Source of the DNA: Adiantum capillus-veneris
Taxonomy: Eukaryota; Streptophyta; Polypodiopsida; Polypodiales; Pteridaceae
Assembly: GCA_014529385.2 (NCBI GenBank)
Contig: CM043962.1
Coordinates: 125,348,470-125,412,469 of the forward strand
Length of the DNA: 64,000 nt
Direction: 5' to 3'
Positions 23,171 through 34,658 of the stretch are shown piece after piece. The notes under the pieces were generated by a model. It had not been told where the DNA came from. It worked only from the letters and a program-made list of their open reading frames with translations, and did no database searches. The first letter of the stretch is position 1. Each line of letters begins with the position of its first letter. The translations under genes were made by a program, and so were the position numbers.

Positions 23171-23832
23171 GCAGCAGTGTAGTATACACAGGGACAAGCA
23201 GACATACAAGATCATACATCTCTCCCTGCTATCAACCAAGAAGTGGATTTATTTCTTCATGGTAGACTATTGCAATTGAGATTATGATGGTATATAATTA
23301 TGTTTTTCTTTACTTTGATTATCATGTTAAATTGATTGCACGAGTATGTTCTTTTGGCTATTTTGTAGGTGATGCAAAAATCAATGTGTGAAACAGGATC
23401 TATGCAAAGTGTCATGATAAAAATCTAACCTTTCCGGATCGCTTAGCGATCACGTTCTTATCTTATTCTCGTAGGTATACTTGATGCAAAAATCGAGTTG
23501 ACTGAACGCCTAAAAAGCGACTATTTTGAGAAGTCGCAGGCTTTTCGAGGAAAAGAAGGATAAAAGCACGACAGCTGGTGCGTTTGGATATCATTCACAG
23601 ATCTCCCCTTCTGCGAGTGAGAGTGCGAGTGCGAGTGCAAGTGCGAGTGAGACGCTGCATGCAAGCGGACTGAAGCTCGGGGGTGGTCGGGAGGTTCGAG
23701 CTCCGTACAATAGAGTGCGTCCATATATTTTATTGCTCCTCTGTTGTACCAAAACTCTACAAAAATCCATCAATACAAAGATCTATTTCTCTATCTTTTT
23801 CTTTCTATCTCTATTATTTTGTTCCTATGACA
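23171..23832 (+). mobile_element. Second, 5'-truncated copy of the chromovirus A LTR
   Basis: These 662 bases match 17559-18217 over their full length with scattered substitutions and small indels, and end at the same ...TGACA boundary. The first about 485 bases of the LTR are missing, and no target duplication is apparent. Its right edge falls inside the leftward frame at 23833-24000. Confidence 0.85.
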
Positions 23833-24000
23833 ACCAACATCTTCAAATAGACTGTCATTCTCTTTCTTTGCAATAAATAGATGCATCTCATGAAATTGTG
23901 CACCCTCCACACCATGTATATCTAGATACCAATTCCTTTGATCATTGAAATTATAGTCAATTGATACAGCCACCCTTGTAACATTTCTTTTTGGTGCCAT
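23833..24000 (-). pseudogene. Truncated unknown protein beside the satellite array
   Basis: From the Met at 24000 the minus strand codes MAPKRNVTRVAVSIDYNFND and continues to a LFEDVG segment, 56 codons. There the LTR copy at 23832 cuts it off. The composition looks like real coding sequence and not array by-product. It faces away from the 24-30 kb array. I do not recognise the family. It may be one gene of the same unit that carries the transposase-like frame on the other side of the array. Confidence 0.4.
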
Positions 24001-24048
24001 ATCTTCTTGGAAAAAATACAAATTCAGTTGTTACCGAAAAATATAGTC

Positions 24049-27000
24049 CACCACACTTGTCCAAGCTAGCTCTATTGAAACAAGCCATCTCGATTGTTTC
24101 AAGTTCAATGTGTGAATGGAGTGTAGCTACTATGTCTATTAGCATGAATGGTTTGGGGAAAAGGTCCACCACTTGTACAACCCACTATCCATTGTGTTAT
24201 GGAGGATTTATCCCAAGGTGGCTTGAAGGCCCACCATCTGTCCAAGCTAGCTCTTTTGAAACAAGATATCTCTATTGATTCAAGGTCAACGTGTGAATTG
24301 AGTGTAGCTACTATGTTTACTACCATGGATGGTTTGGGGCATAGGTCCACCCCTTATCAAACCTACTGTATCCATTGTGTTATGGAGGTTTTAACCCAAG
24401 GTGGTTTGAAGGTCCACCACTTGTCCAAGATAGTTCTATTGAAACAAGCTATCTATGTTGTTTCAAGGTCAATGTGTGAATGGAGTGTAGCTACTATGTC
24501 TATTGGCATGGATGTTTTGGGGAAGAGTTCCATCGCTTGTCCAACCTACTATCCATGTGTTATGGAGGTTTTTTCCCTAGGTGGCTTGAAGTTCCACCAC
24601 CTGTTCAAGCTAGATCTATTGAAAGAATCTATCTCTGTTGTTTCAAGGTCAATTTGTGAAAGGAGTGTAGCTACTATGTCTACTACCATGGATGGATTGG
24701 TACAGAGGTTCACACCTTGTCCAACCTACTAATCATTGTGTTATGGAGGTTTTATCCCAAGGTGGTATAAAGGTCTACCATCTGTCCAAGATACCTCTAT
24801 TGAATAGTCCTATCTCTATTTTTTGAAGGTCAGTTTGTGAATGGAGTGTCGCTACTAGATTTACTATCATGGATGGTTTGAGGCAGAGGTCCACCACTTG
24901 TCCAACCTACTATCCATTGTGTTGTTGAGGTTTTAGCCTAGGTTGGTTTGAAGTTCCACCGTCTCTCCAAGCTAGATAAATTGTAGAAAGATATCTCTAT
25001 TGTTTCAAATTCAATGTGTGAATGTAGTGTAGCTACTTTGTTTACTACCATGGATGGTTTGGGGAAAATCTCCACCACTTGTCCAACATACTATCCATTG
25101 TGTTATGGAGGTTCTAGCCCAAGATTGTTTGAAGGTCCAACACATGTTCAAGCTAGCTCCATTGAAAGAAGCTATCTCTATTGTTTCAAGCTCAATGTGT
25201 GAATGGCGTGTAGCTACTTTTTTAACTACCATTGATGGTTTGGGACATCCACCACTTGTCCAACCTACTATCCATTGCGTTATCGAGGTTTTAGCCCAAG
25301 GTTGTTTGAAGGTCCACCGCCTCTCCAATCTAGCTCTATTGGAAAAAGCTATCTCTATTATTTGAAGGTTAATGTGTGAATGGATTGTAACTACTATGTT
25401 TATTACCATGGATAGTATGGGGCAGAGGTACACCACTTGGTCAACCTACTATCCATTGTGTTATGGAGGTTTTAGCCCAGGGGTGGTTTGAAGGTGGACT
25501 ACCTCTTCAAGCTATCTCCAATGTTTCAAGGTCAATGTGTGAATGGAGTGTAGATAGTATCTCTATTATCATGGATGGTTTGGGACAAAGGTCCACATTT
25601 TGTCCAACCTACTATCCCTTGTGTTATTGTGGATATAGTCCACTTGGTGGTTTGAAGGTCCATCACTTGTCTAAGCTATATCTATTTAATAGTCGTATCT
25701 CTATTTTTTGAAGGTCAATGTGTGAATGCAGTGTAGCTATTATGTTTACTACCATGGATGGAGTTGTGACAGACGTCCACCACTTGTCCAACCTACTATC
25801 CCTTGTGTTATAAATTTTTTAGTCCAAGGTGGGTTGAAGGTCCACCACCTGTCTAAGCTAGCTCTATTGAAAGAATTTATCTCTATTCTTTGAAGGTCAA
25901 TGTGTGAATGGAGTGCCCCGGGAGGTCACCTGATAAAAATGTAACCTATCACGTGAGTTCAATAGAAGGGTATTTAAAGTTCTTGAAACTTATAGAAATA
26001 TATATACAGAAGGGCATTATTTTTTCAAATTTGAAAAAAACTTACAGATTTTAAAAGAAAAGGGTACATTATATTCCTTAAAAAATTCACACATAAGGGG
26101 TTTCACAAACATGTCTTGAACGCACATGATATGGTAGTTTTACACATAGTGAACCCCTCGAGATGGAGTGTAGCTACTATGTTTACTACCATGGATGGTT
26201 TGGGGTAGAGGTCTGCCGCTTGTCCAACCTGCTCCATTGTGTTATGGAGATTTTAGCCCTATGTGGTTTGAAGGTCACTCTGTGAATGGAGTGTAGCTAC
26301 AATGCTTACTACCATGGATGGTTTGGGGAAGAGGTCCACCACTTGTCCAACCTACTAACCATTGTGTAATAAAGGGTTTAGCCCAAGGTAGTTTGAAGGT
26401 TCACCACCTATCCAAGCTAGCTTTATTGAATAGTCCTATCTATAGTTTGATCAGGTGGATAGTTTGGGGTAGAGGTCCAGCACTTTTCCAACCTACTATC
26501 CATTGTGCTATTGAGGTTTTAGCCCAAGGGTTTGAAGATCCACCACCTGTCCAAGCTAGATCTATTGAAAGAAGCTATCTCTATTGTTTGAAGTTCATTG
26601 TGTGAATGGAGTAGAGCTACTATGTTTACTACCATTGATAATTTGGGACAGAGGTCCACCACTTCTCCAACCTACTAACCATTGCATTGTGGAGGTTTTA
26701 GCAAAGGTTGTTTGAAGATCCACCATCTATCCAAGATAGATCTATTGAAAGAATATATCACTATTGTTTGAAGGTTAAAGTGTGAATAGAGTATAGCTAC
26801 TATGTTTACTACAATGGAGAGTTTGGGACAGAGGTCCGTCGCTTGTACAACCTACTAACCATTGTGTTAATGGAGGTTTTAGCCAAAGGTGGTTTAAAGG
26901 TGCACCACGTGTCCAAGTTATCTCTATCGAATATTCCTATCTCTACTGTGATAGCCTGGATGGTTTGGGGTAGAGGTCTAGCACTTGTCCAACCTATTAT

Positions 27001-29490
27001 CTATTGTGTTATTGAGGTTTTAGACCAACGTGGTTTGAAGGTCCACCACACCTGTCCAAGCTAGCTCTATTAAAAGAAGTTATCCCTATTGTTTTAAGGT
27101 CAATGTGTGAATGGAGTGTAGCTACTATGTTTACTACCATGGATGGTTTGGGCAGAGGACAATCACTTGTCCAACCTACTAGCCATTGTGTTATGCGGGT
27201 TTTAGCCCTATGTGGTTTGAAGGTCCACCACCTGTCCAAGCTCTCTCTATTCAATAGTCGTATCTCTACTCTAATAGAGTGGATGGTTTTGGCTAGAGGT
27301 CCAGCACTTGTCCAACCTACTATCCATTGTGTTATGGAGGTTTTAGCCCAAGGCGGTTTGATGGTCCACCACCTATCCAAGCTAGATCTATTGAAAAAAG
27401 ATATCTCTATTGGTTGAAGGTCAATGTGTGAATAGAGTGTAGCTTCTATTTTACTACCATGGATGGTTTGGGGTAGAGCTCTTCCACTTCTCCAACCTAC
27501 TATCCATTGTGTTATGGAGGTTTAAGTCCAAGGTGGTTTGAAGGTCCACCATCTAGCCAAGCTAGATTTTTTCAAAAAGATATCTCTATTGTTTCAAGGT
27601 CAATGTGTGAAAGGAGTGTAGGTGCTATGTTTACTACCATGGATAGATTGGTACAGAGGTCCACCCTTGTCCAACCTACTAATCATTGTGTTATGGAGGT
27701 TTTATCCCAAGGTGGTTTAAAGGTCTACCATTTGTCCAAGCTAGCTCTATTGAAAAGTTCTATCTATATTGTTTGAAGGTCAATTTGTGAATGGTGTGTA
27801 GCTCCTAGATCTATTATCATGGATGGTTTGGGGCAGAGGTCCACCACTTGTCCAACCTATTATCTATTGTGTTCTCGAGGTTTTAGCCCAGGTTGGTTTG
27901 AAGGTCCACCACCTGTCCAAGCTAGCTCCTTTGAAAGAAGCTATCTCTATTGTTTCAAGATCAATGTGTGAATGGAGTGTAGCTACTATTTTTCCTACCA
28001 TGGATTGTTTGGGATAGAGGTCCACCACTTGTCTAACCTATTATCTATTGTGTTATTGAGGTTTTAGCCCAAGGTTGTTTGAAGGTCCACCAACTGTCCA
28101 AGCTAGATCTATTGAATAGTCCTATCTCTAGTTTGATCACGTGGATGGTTTGGGGTAGAGGTCCACCACTTGTCCAACCTACTAACCATTGTTCTATGGA
28201 GGTTTTAGCCCATGGTGGTTTAAAGGTCCATCACCTGTCCAAGCTAGCTCTATTGAATAGTCCTATCTCTAGTCTAATGATGTGGATGGTTTGGGGTAGA
28301 GGTCCACAACTTGTCCAACCTACTATCCATTGTGTTATTGAGGTTTTAGCCCAAGGTGGTTTGAAGGTCCACCACCTGTCCAAGCTAGATCTATTGAAAG
28401 AAGCTATCTCTATTGTTTGAAGGTCAATGTGTGAATGGAGTAGAGCTACTATGTTTACTACCATTGATGGTTTGGGACAGAGGTCCACCACTTGTCCAAC
28501 CTACTAACCATTGCATTATGGAGGTTTTAGCCCAAGGTGGTTTGAAGATGAACCACCTATCCAAGCTAGCTCTGTTGAAAGAATCTAGCACTATTGTTTG
28601 AAGACTAAAGTTTGAATAGAATGTAGCTACTATGTTTACTACCATGGATGGTTTGGGGCAGAGGTCCACCACTTGTCCTTGACCTACTAACCATCGTGTA
28701 ATGAAGGGTTTCGCCCAAGGTAGTTTGAAGGTCCACCACCTATCCAAGCTAGCTTTATTGAATAGTCCTATCTCTAGTTTGGTCACGTGGATGGTTTGGG
28801 GTAGAGGTCCACAACTTGTCCAACCTACTATCCATTGTGCTATTGAGGTTTGAGCCCAAGGGTTTGAAGGTCCACCACCTGTCCAAGCTAGATCTATTGA
28901 AATAAGCTATCTCTATTGTTTGAAAGTCAATGTGTGAATGGAGTAGAGCTACTATGTTTACTACCATTGAAAACTTGGGACAGAGGTCCACCACTTGTCC
29001 AACCTACTAACCATTGCATTGTGAAGGTTTTATCCCAAGGTTGTTTGAAGATCCACCACCTATCCAAGCTAGATCTATAGAAAGAATCTATCATTATTAT
29101 TTGAAGGTTAAAGTGTGAATAGAGTCTAGCTACAATGTTTACTACAATGGAGAGTTTGGGACAGAGGTCCATCGCTTGTACAACCTACTAACCATTGTGT
29201 TAATGGAGTTTTTAGCCAAAGGTGGTTTGAAGGTCCACCACGTGTCCAAGCTAGCTCTCCTCTTTCTACTCTGATATCGTGGATGGTTTGGGATAGAGGT
29301 CTAGCACTTGTCCAACCTACTATCCATTGTGTTATTGAGGTTTTAGCCCAAGGTGGTTTGAAGGTCCACCACACCTGTCCAAGCTAGCTCTATTAAAAGA
29401 AGCTATCTCTATTGTTTGAAGGTCAATGTTTGAATGGTCCAGTGTAGCTACTATGTTTACTACCATGGATGGTCTGGGTGGAGGACCATC
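24049..29490. repeat. Satellite array S1, about 180-bp unit, about 30 copies
   Basis: Imperfect head-to-tail units of 175-185 bp. Each unit holds two related 20-mers, GGTCCACCACTTGTCCAACC and GGTCCACCACCTGTCCAAGC, about 67 bases apart. They are joined by a TACTATCCATTGTGTTATGG-type spacer on one side and by a TCAATGTGTGAATGGAGTGT plus TACTACCATGGATGGTTTGG block on the other. Copies are clearly diverged. Some carry a variant with a CTATCTCTAGTTTGATCACG segment. The many open frames on both strands come from the stop-poor unit. Confidence 0.95.
25916..26162. mobile_element. 247-bp non-autonomous insertion with 8-bp target duplication
   Basis: ATGGAGTG occurs on both sides (25908-25915 and 26163-26170) of a segment unrelated to the satellite. 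Removing the segment plus one copy restores a normal S1 unit. Ends CCCCGGGAGGTCACC and (reverse complement of the right end) CTCGAGGGGTTCACT are imperfect inverted repeats. An 8-bp duplication suggests the hAT superfamily. It has no coding capacity. Confidence 0.8.
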
Positions 29491-30780
29491 ACTTGTCCAA
29501 CCTATAAGCAAGGGCTACTTGGACATTGAGAATCAAGGCCCTACAATAGTTCACCTTGGACATCGGTCATTAAAACTAGGCCCACCACTTGTCCAACCTT
29601 TACTCTCATTTAGAAAGGGACTTTTGGTTTCAAGATCCATCACTTGTCCACCCCTACTTGCATTGAAATAACCAAGAGATACTTGGACATTGGGAACCAA
29701 GATCCTACACCACCTTGGACACCGGCTATTAGAACTAGGTCCACCACTTGTCCAACCTTTACTCTCATATATAAAAGGGACTTCTGGTTTCAAGCTCACC
29801 ACTTGTCCAACCTTACTTCCATTAAAAAAATCAAGGGCTACTTGGACATTGAGAACCAAGGCCCTACAATAGTTCACCTTGTACATAAACTAGGTCCAAC
29901 ACTTGTCGAATCTTTACTATCATATAGAAAGGGACTTTTGGTTTTGAAATCCATCACTTGTCTAACCATACTTCCATTAAAAGAAGCAAGAGATACTTGG
30001 ACACATTGGGAACCAAGATCCTACACCACCTTGGACACTGGCCATTAAAACTAGGTCCATCACTTGTCCAAACTTTACTCTCATATATAAAAGGGAATTC
30101 TGGTTTCAAGCTCTACCACTTGTCTAACCCTACTTCCATTAAAAGAAGCAAGGGCTACTTGGACATTGAGAACCAAGGCCCTACAATAGTTCACCTTGTA
30201 AATTAACTAGGTCCACCACTTGTCCAACCTTTACTCTCATATATATGGGACTTTTGTTTTGATACATTGAGAACCAAGGCCATACAATAGTTCACCTTAT
30301 ACATTAACTAGGTCCACCACTTGTCCAACCTTTACTCTCATATATATGGCACATTTGGAACCAAGATCCTACAATACCAGATTGGACACTGGACATTAAA
30401 ACTAGATCCATCACTTGTCCAAGCTTTACTCTCATATAGAAAAATGGTCTTTTGGTTGTTTCAACCTCCACCACTTGTCCAACCTTACTACCATTGAAAG
30501 AAGCAAGGGATATTCGGACATTGCAAAGCAAGTTTCTACAATAGCACCTTGAACAATAGCCATTAGAACTAGGTCCACCATTTCGCCAAGCTTTACCTCA
30601 TATAGAAAAGGGCTTTTTGTTTCAAGATCCCCCCTTGTCCAACCTTACTTCCATTTGAAGAAGCAAGAGATACTTTGACATTGACAAGCGAGTTCCTAAA
30701 ATAGCACCATGGACACTGGCCATTACAACTAGGTCCACCACTTGTCCAAGCTATGATCTAATATAGAAATTTCTATAGAG
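29491..30780. repeat. Satellite array S2, about 163-bp unit
   Basis: Units read CTACTTGGACATTGAGAACC, a CCTACAATAGTTCACCTTG segment, AACTAGGTCCACCACTTGTC, TTTACTCTCATATA and a TTGGTTTCAAG segment before the next unit. S2 shares the GTCCACCACTTGTCCAACC core with S1 but not the rest of the unit. It grades into the 1161-bp duplicated block, where the same units recur at 31420-31925. Confidence 0.9.
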
Positions 30781-31038
30781 TTATAGTATTTACAACCCTT
30801 GTCTAATGTGTAATGTAGCTTATACATTTTTTTTCAAAGAGAATTTATCTATAAATATGAACTTAACAAGGTGTTTCTTTTCAACTTACAGGATGGACTT
30901 TGAATCTGGGGAGAAAGTGCATATGGTACTTGATAAGAAATTGTTGGTATTGGTTGTGTGCATAGAATAGATCATCATTCCACTTGTGGAGGTACAAAGA
31001 TAGGGCAAGAGAATGTATCTATACTAGTGGAGTAATGT

Positions 31039-31386
31039 TTGAAGGATGTGGTCCTCCCTTTTTCTACAATGGATACTACATCTCTCCAAACCTCATTATG
31101 GAGTGTTGTTCAATGGCCTAAGCTTCTTTTGAAGAGATCCATAATGAATGAAAACATAATTGACACAAATGAAATCTACAGTGTTGATGAAAAAGGGGAT
31201 CATCTTGATCCTCTAGGTGCAGATGCAATACATATTACAAGCCCAGAGTTTGAAATGTCAATACGCGAATCTTGGAGTCTAAATCAAAGGTTCCTTCTAA
31301 TGGACGACACAATTATGCACGTTGTGAATGAAGGGACCATCTTGTATGAATTTCCACATGAATATGTCGATTTTCAAGTACGTTGA
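31039..31386 (+). pseudogene. Unknown coding fragment, copy 1 of 2
   Basis: About 115 codons are open. The frame ends ...FHPHEYVDFQVR-like after an acidic, Met-rich stretch (SVDEKGDHLDPL ... SPEFEMSIRESW). In the 32200 copy it lies upstream of the transposase-like frame on the same strand, so it may be an exon or N-terminal piece of that gene. An acceptor-like TTACAG precedes an ATG at about 30893. No family is recognised. Confidence 0.4.
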
Positions 31387-32199
31387 TGACTTTGTGGGCG
31401 TAGGTATTGAAAGGTAGAATGCGTGCATTGAGAACCAAGGCCCTACAATTGTTCACCTTGTACATTAACTAGGTCCACCACTTGTCCAACCTTTACTCTC
31501 ATATATATGGCACATTTGGAACCAAGTTCCTACAATACCAGTTTGGACACTGGACATTAAAACTAGGTCCATCACTTGTCCAAGATTTACTCTCATATAG
31601 AAAAATGGTCTTTTGGTTGTTTCAACCTCCACCACTTGTCCAACCTTACTTCCATTGAAAGAAGCAAGGTATATTTGGACACTGCAAAGCAAGTTCCTAC
31701 AATAGCACCTTGAACAATAGCCATTAGAACTAGGTCCACCATTTTGCCAAGCTTTACCTCATATAGAAAAGGGCTTTTTGTTTCAAGATCCCCCCTTGTC
31801 CAACCTTACTCCCATTTGAATAAGCAAGAGATACTTGGACATTGACAAGCAAGTTCCTAAAATAGCACCATGGACACTGGCCATTACAACTAGGTCCACC
31901 ACTTGTCCAAGCTATGATCTAATATAGAAATTTCTATAGAGTTATAGTATTCACAACCCTTGTCTAATGTGTAATGTAGCTTATACATTTTTTTTCAAAG
32001 AGAATTTATCTATAAATATGAACTTAACAAGGTGTTTCTTTTCAACTTACAGGATGGACTTTGAATCTGGGGAGAAAGTGCATATGGTACTTGATAAGAA
32101 ATTGTTGGTATTGGTTGTGTGCATAGAATAGATCATCATTCCACTTGTGGAGGTACAAAGATAGGGCAAGAGAATGTATCTATACTAGTGGAGTAATGT

Positions 32200-32547
32200 T
32201 TGAAGGATGTGGTCCTCCCTTTTTCTACAATGGATACTACATCTCTCCAAACCTCATTATGGAGTGTTGTTCAATGGCCTAAGCTTCTTTTGAAGAGATC
32301 CATAATGAATGAAAACATAATTGACACAAATGAAATCTACAGTGTTGATGAACAAGGGGATCATCTTGATCCTCTAGTTGCAGACGCAATACATATTACA
32401 AGCCCAGAGTTTGAAATGTCAATACGCGAATCTTGGAGTCTAAATCAAAGGGTCCTTCTAATGGACGACACAATTATGCACACTGTGAATGAAGGGACCA
32501 TCTTGTATGAATTTCCACATGAATATGTCGATTTTCAAGTACGTTGA
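32200..32547 (+). pseudogene. Unknown coding fragment, copy 2 of 2
   Basis: Same 115-codon frame as the copy at 31039, with four amino-acid changes (for example DEQGDHLDPL for DEKGDHLDPL). Beyond its stop, another frame (about 32580-32790) gives coding-like text with SENMLEVGSITLLKWPI and a basic LLRKR end, leading toward the transposase-like frame at 33048. This copy is therefore the one in its natural position. Confidence 0.4.
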
Positions 32548-33047
32548 TGACTTTGTGGGCGTAGGTATTGAAAGGTAGAATGCAATCAGTGAGAATATGC
32601 TTGAAGTGGGAAGCATTACTTTGCTAAAGTGGCCCATCCAATAGACAACCATGTTGGATGGGAGCCCACTACAACACTTTGTTCCTGTTGATGGGATGCA
32701 TGCTAGATGTGAGGATGTATCCAATGATGACAATACTAAGAAAAAACATGATGGTAGTGTTGATGCCCCTTTGCTAAGGAAGAGATGATACAGTTTCATC
32801 AACAGGACTCAAAAAGTGCAAGCAGCACTAGCTTCTACTTTTTATCTTTCAGCTGAGTAAATTCAAACGGTTTGATGCATTGATTGTTGTAGAAAAAAAT
32901 GATGTCAGTTTGCAGATCATGATTTGGTGACAAGATTACAGCCAAAATTTTGGGGAGAGTCTCAAAAAGCACGCACAAATTATATATATGATGTTCTGTC
33001 TATATTCTAACAAAAAGATGAGAAGATGCGATACCAATTCAAGATAA

Positions 33048-34658
33048 GTGTCTCTATTGTTTGTTGTAGAGCATGGTATGAGCTACCTAGAATACCAAAG
33101 ACATCATTTTACTGCTACAAAGGAAAATTTTGAAAACGGTGCATGCCAATATGTGCATGGTAACACATGTACATTGAGAAGAGGATTTCAACATACTAGT
33201 TTAGCAAGAGCACTATTAAATGAATTCATGGATAGCAACTCTGAGAAGATGCCACATAGAAGCAGAGCACTACTAGATGGCTCAAGAGAGACTCAATTAG
33301 TGATTCCATCAATGTACAAACAAGTTGACATTTTAAGCAAAATCAACACAACACTGGACCAAATGGGCTATGAGAAGAAGTCATCTCAATCTTCTTTTGG
33401 TAGAATTGGGAACAAAGAGTATCCATATGTCACTTTAACAAAGACAAGTGAGTTCTCTAAGTGCAATGTCTGTAGTTCAATCAAGGAAGGCTAAAAGCTA
33501 AACCTTCTCTTGAATAGAGAGCTCTTCTCTTTAGAGAAAGAACTTCTCTTGAGAGAAAGAGAAGTTCACATGGCACAACAGAAGAGTTTTAGGCACTTAT
33601 ATTATGCATGGCACACATATTCAGAAACTCAACCACAAAAGTATGTTTGTATAATCCATGATAAGATGGCTCAAAAGAAGACTGCCATTCCTAGATTATG
33701 CATTGTTCCCAAGGGTGTGGATTCAGGATACAATTTGCAGGTGGCTGTGATAGGTATGATCACTCATGGCCACAGAGAAGGTCATTATGGTCACTTTGTC
33801 TTGAATGGTTTGTGACCATCTGATCCAAATCTTACAGTTGGATCAATTGCTAATTGTTTACGAAATAGGTCATGTTCATCTGCGGCCTCATTTTTGCTTG
33901 AAAAGGTCCCCGATTTCAAGAAAAATTGCGATGGTTATCTTTGTGATGGTGGACAATACATACTTGTTGGACATTCCAAACCACTTCAATTCAGGTTTTT
34001 TATGCAAGATGAGACACCAATGATGCAATATAAGGCACATGAAGGTGTATCGAGTTGGAATGGAATCATTCGCCTTTGGAAAACAGACATAGAAGGCAAT
34101 CCAATGTTGCCACATGGAGATCCAACTTTGGTGCCAATGGCAGAATATGTCAAGGCTCACAAAGAAGTGGTTTTAGGGTTGGAGAATTATATTAAGTTTT
34201 GGAAAAATCTAGGGAATGGTTCAAATGTGCCACCATATTATAGATCTGTGATAGATTACTGGAGTAAGGTGATTGACAAGCTTGGAAAAGAAACCATATT
34301 AGAGGGAGGCTTGTATGAAAATTTTTGGCCAACCACTCAGGACTCTTGTCATCTACAATCCACTACAATAAGCTTACAACAAGGAGCAAAAAGATTCCTA
34401 GGCTTTGAAGAGTTGAATGATCATTTTTGTGGTCCTGAACAAGATAGACCAAGGGAATTGTTTGAACCTATGTCTGATGTGCACCAAGGTGACATTGTTA
34501 TGCTAGCTCCAAGTGACATGGAAATCTATCCAGTTTCGCTCGCAATGGCTTTATTAGACATTGATAACGAGCCTACATCACCAGACTCTATTCCCTTGGT
34601 CTATCTCGTTGAGGACCACAAAAATGATCATTCAACTCTTCAAAGCCTAGGAATCTAA
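33048..34658 (+). pseudogene. Transposase-like protein (RNase-H-fold family, DUF7869-like)
   Basis: One frame of 537 codons is stopped only at 33492 (TAA) and 33813 (TGA). It shows a Cys pair in SEFSKCNVCSSIK preceded by a YPYVTLTK block. A charged helix follows, then YVCIIHDKMAQKKTAIPR, resembling the first catalytic-Asp strand of a widespread plant and animal transposase-like family. It closes with LVGHSKPLQFRFF and a Trp/Tyr-rich C-terminus. Coding-like text continues upstream to about 32940 in another frame. The second Asp block expected between 33820 and 33930 is not visible, so an internal deletion is likely. The family name is from memory and tentative. Confidence 0.5.

Larger units (their letters stand above)
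30262..32583 (+). repeat. 1161-bp tandem duplication
   Basis: 30262-31422 and 31423-32583 are near-identical (few substitutions). Both contain the end of the S2 array, an AT-rich spacer, a CAACTTACAG acceptor-like site and the reading frame described next. Their high similarity compared with S1/S2 copy divergence means the duplication is younger than the arrays. Confidence 0.9.

Noticed and set aside
22413-23205. A 214-codon and other frames in the CT/GA-rich zone
   Set aside because: Open on both strands because of purine-strand bias. The peptides are Leu/Ser- or Lys/Arg-rich and lie in an LTR.
24105-29374. Many 60-140-codon frames on both strands in S1
   Set aside because: They repeat every unit in both orientations and simply reflect a stop-poor satellite unit.
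24049-30780. CRISPR-like array
   Set aside because: Units are 160-185 bp, diverged and contiguous, with no short identical repeats separated by unique spacers. The context is plant DNA.
29551-31692. Minus-strand frames with LVLMSSVQ-type text
   Set aside because: Arise from S2 units and their duplicate.
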